From: Alistipes sp.
GTDB lineage: Bacteria > Bacteroidota > Bacteroidia > Bacteroidales > Rikenellaceae
DNA: 40,908 nt
Direction of reading: 5' to 3'
Assembly (NCBI GenBank): GCA_017555695.1
Contig: JAFZFX010000034.1
Coordinates: 1-40,908, forward strand
This document shows, one piece after another, positions 1 to 7,919 of the stretch. The translations under genes were made by a program, and so were the position numbers. Within the stretch, counting starts at the first letter, position 1. Every line of letters starts with the position of its first letter. The notes under the pieces were generated by a model. It searched no databases, was not told the origin of the DNA, and worked only from the letters and a program-made list of their open reading frames with translations.

Positions 1-60
1 TCAAACTTGTTTGAATTATGCCGAGCAGGAGCAGGGAAAAGACACGAAGTGGATTAATCT
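1..60 (-). repeat. Family A repeat, truncated long form
   Basis: This is the internal part of the long form of intergenic repeat family A, cut off by the window edge. It includes the inverted motif CAAACTTGTTTG and the GAGCAGGAGCAGGG segment. Near-identical copies of this internal core lie at about 26330-26415 and 40605-40690 in the same orientation, and at 22335-22425 and 32290-32375 inverted. It runs directly into a family C copy. Confidence 0.8.
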
Positions 61-119
61 CCTACCTACGGCTGTGGGACACCATTAATTAGCAAGAGGA
101 GCATCCTCACTTAATAAAA
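61..119 (-). repeat. Family C repeat copy 1
   Basis: This reads, on the minus strand, as a family C unit: an ATTAAGTGAGGAT start, a CTCTTGCTAAT middle and a GTGTCCCACAGCCGTAG end. It is the outer part of the composite C-B-A block that recurs inverted at 20435-20726. Confidence 0.8.
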
Positions 120-120
120 T

Positions 121-270
121 TTCCTCCTCTAAGTTAGAGGAGGTGGCACACTGAAAGTGTGACGGAGGAGTCTGTAAATTGGTAGAATATATCATTCCAA
201 GAACACACTCCCAAAATTAACACACTCCCTCCCCCTAAAGGGTACTCCCTCTAGCTTAGAGGGAGAATTT
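121..270 (+). repeat. Family B repeat copy 1 (about 150 bp)
   Basis: A composite of hairpins in fixed order: CCTCCTCT-AGAGGAGG, then CACACT-AGTGTG, a spacer, and finally CTCCCTCT-AGAGGGAG. The same order is seen at 2591, 19374, 20537, 22118 and 28241, with a half copy at 23119. It is wholly intergenic. Confidence 0.85.
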
Positions 271-284
271 TTATTATAGTATAT

Positions 285-372
285 GTCATTGCGAGGAGGA
301 CTAAAAGTCCGACGCGGCAATCTCCTGCTACCCAAATAAGATTACCACGAGCCTAAAGGCTCTCGTAATGAC
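285..372 (+). repeat. Family A repeat copy 2 (short form)
   Basis: The ends are inverted: GTCATTGCGAG on the left and CTCGTAATGAC on the right. The left half carries a GGACT/AGTCC hairpin and the right half a GAGCC/GGCTC hairpin. It closes the composite repeat that starts at 62. Confidence 0.85.
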
Positions 373-475
373 AAAAAAGGTAATTTTGAATTTTGAATTC
401 TCGACATTTCAGTCGCCGCAAAATTCTAACAAACCTCATCCCGCAACAGCAAATAGACGAAAAAATACTCCAAGA

Positions 476-507
476 TTTGGCATTTTGCATACGATTTGTT
501 ATATTTG
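476..507 (+). promoter_or_regulatory. Bacteroidetes-type promoter for mqnA
   Basis: TTTG at 476-479 is followed by a 20-nt spacer and TATATTTG at 500-507, a full match to the Bacteroidetes -33/-7 pattern. Transcription would start near 514, giving a leader of about 110 nt before mqnA. Confidence 0.7.
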
Positions 508-512
508 CACAT

Positions 513-623
513 CGTAGTGCCTTTCGATAACCGCTTTTTGCGGCTACGGAGGGGGCTGCAAACAGAAAGCGCACACCATCAGCGGGTGGCGCACATTGTG
601 TAACTTAAGCGAACAATATATGG
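513..623 (+). promoter_or_regulatory. Structured 5' leader of mqnA
   Basis: The predicted leader has a CCGC-TTTTT-GCGG hairpin (531-543). Its 3' strand continues into CTACG (544-548), complementary to CGTAG at 513-517. A second hairpin at 569-592 pairs GCGC and CACC with GGTG and GCGC around a 7-nt loop, with one bulged A. The structures are seen directly; a regulatory role is inference, and no known riboswitch class was recognised. Confidence 0.3.
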
Positions 624-1397
624 ATGATGGTCACCATTCCACGCATAGCGGCAGTGTCGTATCTCAATACGATACCATTCATATATGGTATCCAGCACGA
701 GGGTAATCTTCGTGCCGACCTTTTGCTTACCCCTCCCTCGGGGTGTTACGAGAACTACATAGCGGGCAAGGCCGACATCGCGCTGATGCCCTCGGCTATG
801 GTTCCCTCACTCAAATCAACAAACATCATCACTGACTACTGCATAGGCGCTGCGGGCAAGGTTCGCACCGTCGAGCTCTTCAGCAATGTACCCATCGAGC
901 AGGTGCGCCGCGTCTTCCTCGACGCCCACTCGCGCACATCGGTGCAGTTGCTGGGCTACCTGGCCGCCAAGTATTGGAAGATTGCGCCCGAGTGGTATCA
1001 GCTGGATGACTATCAGCAGATAGCCTTCGCCGAGGCTACTGATGCATTCCTCTTAATCGGCGACAAGGTCTTCGACCACGAGGAGCTCTTCCGCTACAAC
1101 TACGACCTCTCCGAGGCGTGGAACAAGGCTACGGGTATGCCCTTCGCCTTTGCCGTGTGGGTAGCCCGCAAGGGTACGCCCTACGAGCATATCGACGCCC
1201 TGCAGCACGCCCTGACCTTTGGCGTGGAGTCGATATGGGAGGCGGTGGTTGAGGCTGGCTTCGACCAGAAGCACTACAACGCATACGAATATCTGACGCA
1301 GAATATAGACTTCGTTTTCAATGCCGAGAAACATCGGGCACTGCAAAAGTTCTGGGACGCGGGCATAAAGATTGAGCCGCGATCCAATCCGGGCTGA
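624..1397 (+). CDS. mqnA: Chorismate dehydratase MqnA (futalosine menaquinone pathway)
   Basis: MqnA removes water from chorismate to give 3-enolpyruvoyl-benzoate (3-[(1-carboxyvinyl)oxy]benzoate), the first step of the futalosine route to menaquinone. The 257-residue protein has the family's periplasmic-binding-protein-like shape: an N-terminal IAAVSYLNTIPF segment (about residues 8-19), a GKADIALMPSAMVPSL stretch forming the first ligand wall, and a GMPFAFAVWVARKG segment near residue 175. Two ATG codons are adjacent (624 and 627), and either could be used. It has its own promoter at 476-507 and lies 111 nt before the CorA gene. The amidohydrolase at 16079 could act later in the same pathway. 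The family assignment is firm; pathway use in this organism is inferred. Confidence 0.88.
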   Translation: MMVTIPRIAAVSYLNTIPFIYGIQHEGNLRADLLLTPPSGCYENYIAGKADIALMPSAMVPSLKSTNIITDYCIGAAGKVRTVELFSNVPIEQVRRVFLDAHSRTSVQLLGYLAAKYWKIAPEWYQLDDYQQIAFAEATDAFLLIGDKVFDHEELFRYNYDLSEAWNKATGMPFAFAVWVARKGTPYEHIDALQHALTFGVESIWEAVVEAGFDQKHYNAYEYLTQNIDFVFNAEKHRALQKFWDAGIKIEPRSNPG

Positions 1398-1508
1398 AGA
1401 GGTTAGCCGCCTGCTGATTCAGGCGACGGACACTCTCGCGAGGGATTGTATTGCTCTCCCACGCGTAAACAAATAACAGATGAGTTCAACCCGTAAAACC
1501 AAGCAGTT

Positions 1509-2489
1509 ATGCTGACGATATACCTCAAGCAATACAACAAAATTATACGAAATGCCGAGCCCGAATTGTTGGACAATCTGGGCTATGACGATATACTCTG
1601 GATTGACCTGCTCTCGCCCTCAATCAAGGAGCAGAAGGCCGTCGAGAACTTTATGGAGGAGAGCCTCCAGACTCGCCAGCAGGTCGAGGAGATTGAGTCA
1701 ACCTCGAAGTACTCCGAGAACGAGAACTCAATTATCTCCAACACCAACTTCTTCGTTCCGCAAGGCAATACCTTCTCTGTCGAGCCCGTATCGTTCATCC
1801 TCTCAAACGAGGGTGTGCTGGTGTCGATGCGCTCGGCCGAGTCGCGCACCTTCCGCGAGGCCGAGAAGCGTCTGCAGATGAACTACCGAGGTTACTCGAC
1901 GGGTTACCACATCTTCATCTCGCTGCTCGAGGTGCGTATCGACTTCGATGCCGACCTCGTGGAGTTCGTGGGTAAGCAGGTTGCAGCCCTGAGCAAGGAT
2001 ATCAACACCGAGGATACCATCGACAAGGAGGTAATCCACCGCATCAACTCACTGCAGGAGAATACGATGGTCTTGCGCGAGAACATCTTTGACCGCCAGC
2101 GCATCCTCTCGTCAATCCTGCGTAGCGAGCGCTTCCCTAACGATATCTACCCCCGTCTGCAGTTGATGATCAAGGATGTGAACTCGCTCATCAACCACGC
2201 CGACTTCAGCTTCCAGCGTCTGGACTATATCCAGGACTCGGCGCTGGGTCTGATTAACATCGAGCAGAACGAGATTGTAAAGATCTTCTCGGTGGCCGCC
2301 GTAATCTTCCTGCCCGCCACACTCATCGCGAGTATCTACGGTATGAACTTCCGCGTGATGCCCGAGCTGGAGTGGGTGCTCAATGTGGGGGACTACACGC
2401 TGCCGATGGGTTACATCTTCGCCATACTACTGATGGTTCTCGCCTCGGGCGTCACCATCTGGTTCTTCCGATACAAGAAATGGCTATAA
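1509..2489 (+). CDS. corA: CorA-family divalent metal transporter
   Basis: A CorA-type inner-membrane channel for Mg2+ (or Co2+/Ni2+) of 326 residues, the usual family length. Residues 1 to about 250 form the soluble acidic and helical domain. Two membrane helices follow at about 256-277 and 300-318. The diagnostic YGMNF motif (GMN at 278-280) lies at the end of the first helix, and the chain ends with the basic RYKKWL tail expected on the cytoplasmic side. The loop after GMN reads MPELEW rather than the common MPE-L variants, which is within family range. The gene ends 4 nt before an intrinsic terminator. Substrate cannot be told from sequence; a zinc-exporting relative (ZntB type) is the main alternative. 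Confidence 0.9.
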   Translation: MLTIYLKQYNKIIRNAEPELLDNLGYDDILWIDLLSPSIKEQKAVENFMEESLQTRQQVEEIESTSKYSENENSIISNTNFFVPQGNTFSVEPVSFILSNEGVLVSMRSAESRTFREAEKRLQMNYRGYSTGYHIFISLLEVRIDFDADLVEFVGKQVAALSKDINTEDTIDKEVIHRINSLQENTMVLRENIFDRQRILSSILRSERFPNDIYPRLQLMIKDVNSLINHADFSFQRLDYIQDSALGLINIEQNEIVKIFSVAAVIFLPATLIASIYGMNFRVMPELEWVLNVGDYTLPMGYIFAILLMVLASGVTIWFFRYKKWL

Positions 2490-2492
2490 AAC

Positions 2493-2524
2493 AAAAGGTT
2501 GTCCTCACGGGGCAACCTTTTTTT
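2493..2524 (+). terminator. Intrinsic terminator after corA
   Basis: AAAAGGTTG (2493-2501) pairs with CAACCTTTT (2513-2521) around an 11-nt loop, and the T run extends to 2524. It starts 4 nt after the corA stop codon. Confidence 0.85.
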
Positions 2525-2574
2525 CATTAAGTGAGGATACTCTTAACGCTAATGGATAATGTCCCACAGCCGTA
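2525..2574 (+). repeat. Family C repeat copy 2
   Basis: Begins CATTAAGTGAGGATACTC and ends GTCCCACAGCCGTA. It lies directly after the corA terminator and before a family B copy. Confidence 0.8.
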
Positions 2575-2590
2575 AAGTGGCTAACAATAA

Positions 2591-2740
2591 TTCCTCCTCT
2601 AAGCTAGAGGAGGTGGCACACTGAAAGTGTGACGGAGGAGTCTGTAAATTGGTGGAATATATCATCCCAAGAACACACTCCCAAAATTAACACACTCCCT
2701 CCCCCTAAAGGGTACTCCCTCTAACATAGAGGGAGAATTT
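2591..2740 (+). repeat. Family B repeat copy 2
   Basis: Almost the same as the copy at 121-270, including the CACACTGAAAGTGTG inner hairpin and the terminal AGAGGGAG hairpin. The loop of the last hairpin differs (AACAT instead of AGCTT). It lies between the convergent corA and PKD-lipoprotein genes. Confidence 0.85.
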
Positions 2741-2769
2741 TATTAATTCTAAAATCCAATTCTGAATTC

Positions 2770-4446
2770 TTAATTTTGAATTTCGATTCCGCAGACCTCG
2801 GTGGAGATTTCGCCGAGGTGACCAGCCGAGTGGTTGATAGCGGTCTGAACCTTCACAAAATCAATATATTGCAAGTCGGCATCGTGACCTCCTGCAGTCA
2901 CGGCATTGGCTATATCGAACTCATTTACCTGGCCACCACCCTCACCCAGGTCGCTACCCAAATTGTCGGCATAACCCCACGCAAAGGGGGCATTCACATA
3001 GTTGCCCGTCACGCTGTCGAGCGTGGTGTTGTCCTTCAAGCGCGTGCCTCGCAGGGTGAACTCCGCACCCTCAACCCAGGCGGGGAAGTAGTGCGCTTGC
3101 TTGTGGGCATCCATACGCGCAATGCGACCCGCACCGCCACGATTGTCGCGCCACAGCACATCCATCTGCTCCGCCGCAGGGCGGTAATATGTCACGGCAT
3201 AGTCGCGCCACGAAGTAGGCTTGTCGTACTCCGAACCTCGCAACTCATACCACTCATCGTCGGGCTGACCGTTGCCGTTAGTGTCCTGCGACACCCACAC
3301 CACACCCGCCTCTGACGAGCCTTCGTGCATATTTCCTCTTATCACAAAGTCGCTGCCCGAGCCGTTGGCGATGCTGTGGTCGAAGCCCACAACGACATAT
3401 CCTCCCCAGCCTCCGAGCGAGAGATAACCGCCTGATTGCAAACGCTTTTCGGCATACTTCACAGCCGCCTCGGCACTCTGCTCACCAGCAAATCCCGACT
3501 TATCCTCATTGATAAACTGACCTGGCGCGGGGGTGTACTCAAAGAGTCTGCTCCACGACCTCTGGCTCTCGGCGGTAGCCTCACGGCGGTAGGCTCCCTC
3601 CTCAGCGCAGCATACAACCTGGACTCTCGCCGTCAAGGTCATACCGTCGCTATCCGTCGCCACCACCTCAACGCAATATTCGCCCTCTGCCGCAGGCTCA
3701 AACGCAAGCACCTTGCCGCCCTCGACAGCCTCGCCATCGACGCTCCAACTAAATTCGGGCGAGAGAAAATTCTCCGTCACCGCCTCGATGTAGAGCGCTC
3801 TGCCGAGCGAAACATACCTCTTCGCGGCACCGCACGAGAGCGCGGGCGCTAATCGCTCCACCACGCAGAGTGTCGCCGTAGCCTCGGCCTCGCCGTCGTC
3901 GTTACGCACCTTGAGCGATAGCTGATACTCTCCGTTTTGGTCTATTTGTACACTCAGCGACGGCTCCTCGCCGACCACCTTTCCGTCCAGCGACCACTCA
4001 TACTTCGCACCCTTGGAATTAGCCACCGACGAGAGCAACTCATACTCCCGCCCCTTGAGCAGTTCCATTCTTCCATCAGCCCCTACGGCAAGCGACACTA
4101 CGGGCAACTGCAGAGCCACTACCTCGATGCGGAAGTCGGCCTTGTCGCTACCCATCTCGTTCGACACCTCGAGTGTGAGGTAGAATGTACCAACCTGCTC
4201 GGCCTTAAACCTATACGATGCCGCGGCACCCACCTTCTTGCCATCCAGAGTCCACTTATACGAAGCCCCTTCGGCACTCTCCACTCGGGGCGAAATGGTG
4301 AGCGTCTCACCCAATTTCAGCTCATATACGCCGCTACCCGACAGTTCAATTCTTGGCGCTTCGCCGAAGTTCACCTCCTCGTCTATATTACACGAAACAA
4401 GCAATATCGCAAGGGGCAAAACAACCCCCAAAAGCCACTTTTTCAT
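2770..4446 (-). CDS. Surface lipoprotein with PKD-like repeats
   Basis: A 558-residue lipoprotein. The signal peptide ends LLVSC (lipid-bearing Cys19). The residues after it, NIDEE, resemble the acidic lipoprotein export signal that sends Bacteroidetes lipoproteins to the cell surface. Three Ig/PKD-like modules follow at about 32-110, 112-197 and 200-282, each with a 'Y/F-x-W-S/T-L/V-D-G' core (YKWTLDGKKV, YEWSLDGKVV, FSWSVDGEAV). The C-terminal 270 residues contain YTPAPGQFIN, a GGYLSLGGWGGYVVVGFDHS core and SQDTNGNGQPDDEWYEL. That domain is shared with uncharacterised Bacteroidetes cell-surface proteins, and its DxNxNGxxDDEW stretch could bind calcium. The partner or ligand is unknown. It has its own minus-strand promoter at 4572-4602 and converges on corA. 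Confidence 0.75.
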   Translation of the reverse strand: MKKWLLGVVLPLAILLVSCNIDEEVNFGEAPRIELSGSGVYELKLGETLTISPRVESAEGASYKWTLDGKKVGAAASYRFKAEQVGTFYLTLEVSNEMGSDKADFRIEVVALQLPVVSLAVGADGRMELLKGREYELLSSVANSKGAKYEWSLDGKVVGEEPSLSVQIDQNGEYQLSLKVRNDDGEAEATATLCVVERLAPALSCGAAKRYVSLGRALYIEAVTENFLSPEFSWSVDGEAVEGGKVLAFEPAAEGEYCVEVVATDSDGMTLTARVQVVCCAEEGAYRREATAESQRSWSRLFEYTPAPGQFINEDKSGFAGEQSAEAAVKYAEKRLQSGGYLSLGGWGGYVVVGFDHSIANGSGSDFVIRGNMHEGSSEAGVVWVSQDTNGNGQPDDEWYELRGSEYDKPTSWRDYAVTYYRPAAEQMDVLWRDNRGGAGRIARMDAHKQAHYFPAWVEGAEFTLRGTRLKDNTTLDSVTGNYVNAPFAWGYADNLGSDLGEGGGQVNEFDIANAVTAGGHDADLQYIDFVKVQTAINHSAGHLGEISTEVCGIEIQN

Positions 4447-4571
4447 CTCTTAATCCGTTATGATTTTGCGCCCCGCAAATTGGTCATTTTGTAGCATTTG
4501 CTCTCGTTGCCACCAAAATGCCCCTCGCCTGGGCCCGCAAAAAAATCGTTCAAAAAAATTTCTCCTCGCCA

Positions 4572-4602
4572 CAAAAATACAAGTTATTTCGCTCACTGCA
4601 AA
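4572..4602 (-). promoter_or_regulatory. Bacteroidetes promoter for the PKD-like lipoprotein
   Basis: On the minus strand TTTG (4602-4599) is followed by 19 nt and TATTTTTG (4579-4572), an exact -33/-7 match. The leader to the start codon at 4446 would be about 120 nt. Confidence 0.65.
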
Positions 4603-4796
4603 ATCATAACATCAAAGTTTGCAGGGCGTTAAACCGCCACCAGGACGCCCCACGATGCCAAAAAATCGCTCTCCGATAGCACATTTAGTCCACCCAATAG
4701 CACAAAAAGGCCGCAAAAATGCCACAAAAAGACCAAAATATCTACCGAAACAGCCCCTCCACAGCCTCCGCCGAGCCACCCGCACGAGGTCACGAT
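4603..4796. other. Divergent intergenic stretch with no gene seen
   Basis: This stretch lies between two divergent promoters. It is rich in C and A on the plus strand. Short open frames exist on both strands (4619-4813 plus and 4629-4880 minus) but have no recognisable domain and overlap the promoters. No repeat of families A to C is present. Confidence 0.5.
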
Positions 4797-4827
4797 TTTG
4801 TTTTGTGATATAATATTTTTAACTTTG
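4797..4827 (+). promoter_or_regulatory. Bacteroidetes promoter for the flippase-dut operon
   Basis: TTTG (4797-4800), a 19-nt spacer and TAACTTTG (4820-4827) match the Bacteroidetes consensus exactly. The start codon chosen for the flippase lies 78 nt downstream. Confidence 0.75.
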
Positions 4828-4904
4828 CGGGTTACAACGCGCGTCGCGTGCGCGAGCATAGGCACATAGCGCATACGCACGAGAGCGAAACGACCGAAGA
4901 ATTT

Positions 4905-6374
4905 ATGTTAGAAAAATTAGCAAAACAGACCGCCATCTACGGCATCAGCACCATCGTGGTGCGATTCCTGAGCTACCTGCTGACGCCCATCTACACCTAT
5001 GCGTTCACGCAGGCAGAGTACGGAATCGTCACCGACATCTACGCGCTTATACCCTTTGCACTGGTGTTGCTGTCGATGGGTATGGAGTCGAGCTACTTCC
5101 GCTTTGCCGCCAAGGCCGAGGCCGAGGGTGCGACTGCCGAACAGATTCGTCAGGGCAAGCGCCGAGTATTCGCCACCACTTGGGGTGCTACCATCGTGGC
5201 GGCTGCGCTCTTCTTTGCGGTGGTGATGTTATTCCTTGACGGTGTGGCCCAACTGATGGGCCCAGCCTATGTGGCACACCCCGAATATATCGTCCTGGTT
5301 GTCATCATCATTCTACTCGATGTGGCCACTATGATACCCTTTGCACGACTGCGTGAGCAGGGCAAGGCGCTGAAGTTCGTGGCACTCAAGGCGCTCAATG
5401 TTTTTGTAAATATCAGCCTCGCTATCACATTTATGAGCGTGGGGTTGTTCGACACTCTCTTTGGTGTGGGTTGGGTCTTCGTGGCAAACCTTGCCGCGAG
5501 CATCATAACGCTGATAGCCATCCTGCCCACCACCGAGCGCACACGCCCCACAATCGACAAGCAGCTCTTGAAGCGAATCTTCGCCTACTCGTTGCCGCTG
5601 CTCATTGGCGGTGTGGCGGGCACTGCGGGCGAGTTTATCGACCGACAGATGATTAAGTACATCCTGCCCGAAGGGGTGGCAATGGCACAACTCGGCGTCT
5701 ATGGAGCAATCACAAAGATTGCCGTCGTGATGACTCTCTTCACGCAGATGTATCGCTTTGCGGCCGAGCCCTTCTTCCTCTCGAACTTCCGCAAGGAGGA
5801 GTTTGTGGAGTCTAACGCCGCCGCGATGAAGTACTTTGTGATGGCCTCGATGGCTATCTTCCTCGGCATTGCGCTGTTGCGTGATCTGTTTGCGCTGATT
5901 GTAGGTCGCGACTTCCGCGAGGGAATTGATATGTTGCCCATCATACTCGGCTCGAATGTGATGGCGGGCGTGTGGCTCAACCTCTCGTTCTGGTATAAGC
6001 GTGAGGAGCGCACCCGATTTGCCATATATGTGACATTCGTGGGTCTGGCCGTTGCCGTTGTGGCGAGCCTTGTGCTGGTGCCACGATGGGGTAACTACGG
6101 CGCTGCGTGGTCGCGCTTTGCGGCCGAGGCTGCTATGGTGGCCGTGAGCTACTACCTCAACCGCCGCTACTTCCCCACACCCTACGACATTGGTCGCATC
6201 GTAGGATATGTCGCGCTGGCGCTGGCGCTCTACTTCGCGAGCGAACTTACCGTTGGCGACTGCCCCAATATGGTGCTTCGCTATGGGGTGAACATCGCCC
6301 TGCTGGCTCTCTATGGCGGCTATGCCATCTGGCGTGAGGGCGTGATTGCAAGACTAAAAATCAAGAAAATATAA
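4905..6374 (+). CDS. Polysaccharide flippase (Wzx/MATE-like oligosaccharide exporter)
   Basis: A 489-residue polytopic membrane protein with about 12-14 predicted helices. It belongs to the polysaccharide synthesis/Wzx branch of the MOP superfamily, which flips lipid-linked sugars across the inner membrane. The N-terminus LAKQTAIYGISTIVVRFLSYLL and the following TPIYTYAFTQAEYGIV are typical of this family. I chose the ATG at 4905 because MLEKLAKQTAIYG matches the usual family start; an in-frame codon at 4848 would add 19 polar residues unlike the family. It is followed after 6 nt by dut. Which glycan it moves cannot be read from sequence, and no glycosyltransferases lie beside it. Confidence 0.82.
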   Translation: MLEKLAKQTAIYGISTIVVRFLSYLLTPIYTYAFTQAEYGIVTDIYALIPFALVLLSMGMESSYFRFAAKAEAEGATAEQIRQGKRRVFATTWGATIVAAALFFAVVMLFLDGVAQLMGPAYVAHPEYIVLVVIIILLDVATMIPFARLREQGKALKFVALKALNVFVNISLAITFMSVGLFDTLFGVGWVFVANLAASIITLIAILPTTERTRPTIDKQLLKRIFAYSLPLLIGGVAGTAGEFIDRQMIKYILPEGVAMAQLGVYGAITKIAVVMTLFTQMYRFAAEPFFLSNFRKEEFVESNAAAMKYFVMASMAIFLGIALLRDLFALIVGRDFREGIDMLPIILGSNVMAGVWLNLSFWYKREERTRFAIYVTFVGLAVAVVASLVLVPRWGNYGAAWSRFAAEAAMVAVSYYLNRRYFPTPYDIGRIVGYVALALALYFASELTVGDCPNMVLRYGVNIALLALYGGYAIWREGVIARLKIKKI

Positions 6375-6380
6375 AGCATT

Positions 6381-6812
6381 ATGAAAGTTAAGATTGTAAA
6401 CCATTCGCGCTTTGCGCTTCCCGAGTATCAGACTCCCCAATCGGCGGGTCTGGATATTCGTGCCAACATCGAGGAGAGCATCACACTCCAGCCTCTGGAG
6501 CGAGCTATGGTACCTACGGGACTCTTCGTCGAGCTGCCTGAGGGTTGCGAGATGCAGATTCGTCCCCGCAGTGGCTTGGCCGCCAAGCACGGCATCACGG
6601 TGTTGAACTCGCCCGGCACAATCGATGCCGACTATCGTGGCGAGATTAAGGTCATCCTCGTGAACCTGAGCAACCAGCCCTTCACCATCGAGGCTGGCGA
6701 GCGCATCGCACAGATGATCGTGGCACGCTACGAGCAGATTGAGTGGCAGGCAGTCGAGGAGTTGGGCACCACCGAGCGTGGCGCTGGCGGCTTCGGCTCA
6801 ACAGGTAAATAG
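6381..6812 (+). CDS. dut: dUTP diphosphatase (dUTPase)
   Basis: Hydrolyses dUTP to dUMP and pyrophosphate, keeping uracil out of DNA and feeding thymidylate synthesis. At 143 residues it has normal length for the trimeric family, and all five motifs are visible: AGLDIRA (22-28), RPRSGLA (61-67), [11 protein letters not shown] with the catalytic Asp (79-89), RIAQMI (108-113) and the glycine-rich [10 protein letters not shown] at the C-terminus (133-142). It sits 6 nt after the flippase gene, an association common in Bacteroidetes, and is followed after 8 nt by a lipoprotein, so the three probably share a transcript. Confidence 0.97.
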   Translation: MKVKIVNHSRFALPEYQTPQSAGLDIRANIEESITLQPLERAMVPTGLFVELPEGCEMQIRPRSGLAAKHGITVLNSPGTIDADYRGEIKVILVNLSNQPFTIEAGERIAQMIVARYEQIEWQAVEELGTTERGAGGFGSTGK

Positions 6813-6820
6813 CAGACAGA

Positions 6821-7783
6821 GTGGCACGCAATGTAAACATAGCTCTGTGGCTTGTTCTGGTGTGGTTCGCCGTGGCGGGTTGCACTACGAGCCAGGGGGT
6901 GAGCGACTCTACGGGCGAGGAACTTATCGCCGATGCCCGCTTCGAGCGTGGCGTGGCGCTCTCGCCGCTGTGGCCGCACATCGTGCAGAAGGGTGGTGGC
7001 TTCAGCCGCACCTGCACCGATACGCTGCGTTTTCAGCCGTGCGACCAGAGCCCCATCTGGCAGCTCTGCCAATGGTCGAGCCGTTACGACTTGGCGGGTG
7101 CTGAGCCTACGGCTGAGGGCGACTGCATAGCCTTCAGCAACGAGGGCAAGCGCGTGGCTTTGAGCCGCGATGGAGTGCTGACGCTGGGACTTACCACAAG
7201 CCGCGAGTATGACCACCCGCGACGCGCAGACGAGCCGTGGACACACCTTCTGGTGCAGCAGGATTTCCCCGAACCACCACGCGTGGGCAAGTTGGAGGGG
7301 TTGCAGTTTCAGATGGAGCTGCGCATCGACCACTGCCTGAACCGTATGGGCGAGGAGTTCGACGAGAGTCTGCACACAGCGCAAGCGCCCTTCTACCTGA
7401 TGGTGCGCAACATCAACCCCCAAAGCGAGGAGCACGGATTGGGTCTGTGGGTGGGCATCCCCACCTTCGACTACCGCTACGAGCGCCTTGCCGAACGCGA
7501 GACGGTGCATTGGGATGTGGGCACTTCGACCTTCATCTACACCATTCCGCCACGCACGGTGTGGGGCGATGTAAGGTTAGGCGACGGCGAGTGGCACAGA
7601 GCCGACTACGACATCTTGCCGCTGGTTAGAAGAGCCGTTGAGGCTATGCGCGAGAAGGGTAGCTTTACGAAGAGTGACCTAAACGATTTGGCCATCACGG
7701 GTATGAACTTCGGTTGGGAGATACCGGGCACCTTCGATGCGGCGCTGGAGATGAAGAGAATGAGCCTAAAAATTCAGAATTAG
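6821..7783 (+). CDS. Lipoprotein of unknown function, GTG start
   Basis: A 320-residue predicted lipoprotein. The start is GTG at 6821; no in-frame ATG precedes the hydrophobic signal, and the signal ends FAVAGC with lipid-bearing Cys21. The mature part starts TTSQGVSD and lacks the acidic surface-export motif, so it probably faces the periplasm. The body is rich in Trp, Asp and beta-forming residues (for example LEGLQFQMELRIDHC and HGLGLWVGIPTFDYRY), suggesting a jelly-roll or concanavalin-like sandwich. No catalytic motif is recognised. It has four cysteines beyond the lipid-bearing Cys21, which could form disulphides. It lies 8 nt after dut. I do not recognise the family. Confidence 0.7.
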   Translation: MARNVNIALWLVLVWFAVAGCTTSQGVSDSTGEELIADARFERGVALSPLWPHIVQKGGGFSRTCTDTLRFQPCDQSPIWQLCQWSSRYDLAGAEPTAEGDCIAFSNEGKRVALSRDGVLTLGLTTSREYDHPRRADEPWTHLLVQQDFPEPPRVGKLEGLQFQMELRIDHCLNRMGEEFDESLHTAQAPFYLMVRNINPQSEEHGLGLWVGIPTFDYRYERLAERETVHWDVGTSTFIYTIPPRTVWGDVRLGDGEWHRADYDILPLVRRAVEAMREKGSFTKSDLNDLAITGMNFGWEIPGTFDAALEMKRMSLKIQN

Positions 7784-7796
7784 GTTTTTGATTTTT

Positions 7797-7897
7797 AGAA
7801 TAAGCCCACGGAGCGAGTTATTCCGAATTTAGGAAATGCTTACGGAGAACCCATTTCCCAAATTTAGAAAAATGCTCCCGAAGCAAGTTTTTAAGGG
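7797..7897. repeat. Array of three hairpin repeats before holB
   Basis: Three tandem units of 34, 35 and about 32 nt (7797-7830, 7831-7865, 7866-7897). Each unit has complementary arms around a similar core containing CGGAG or CGAAG. The arms differ between units but remain paired: GAATAA/TTATTC, GGAAATG/CATTTCC and AAAAATGCT/AGCA-TTTTT. AATTTAG-type junctions separate the units. The array lies between a lipoprotein stop and the holB start. Confidence 0.6.
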
Positions 7898-7919
7898 AAG
7901 AAAAGTAATTAACGAAAAT

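Noticed and set aside
4619-4880. Short open frames on both strands between the PKD-like lipoprotein and the flippase
   Set aside because: They overlap two good promoters, lack recognisable domains and have odd composition (very basic, or Trp/Cys/Gly-rich).
7797-7897. A CRISPR array
   Set aside because: The three units have no constant repeat with variable spacers; the variable parts are paired arms. No cas genes are present anywhere in the window.
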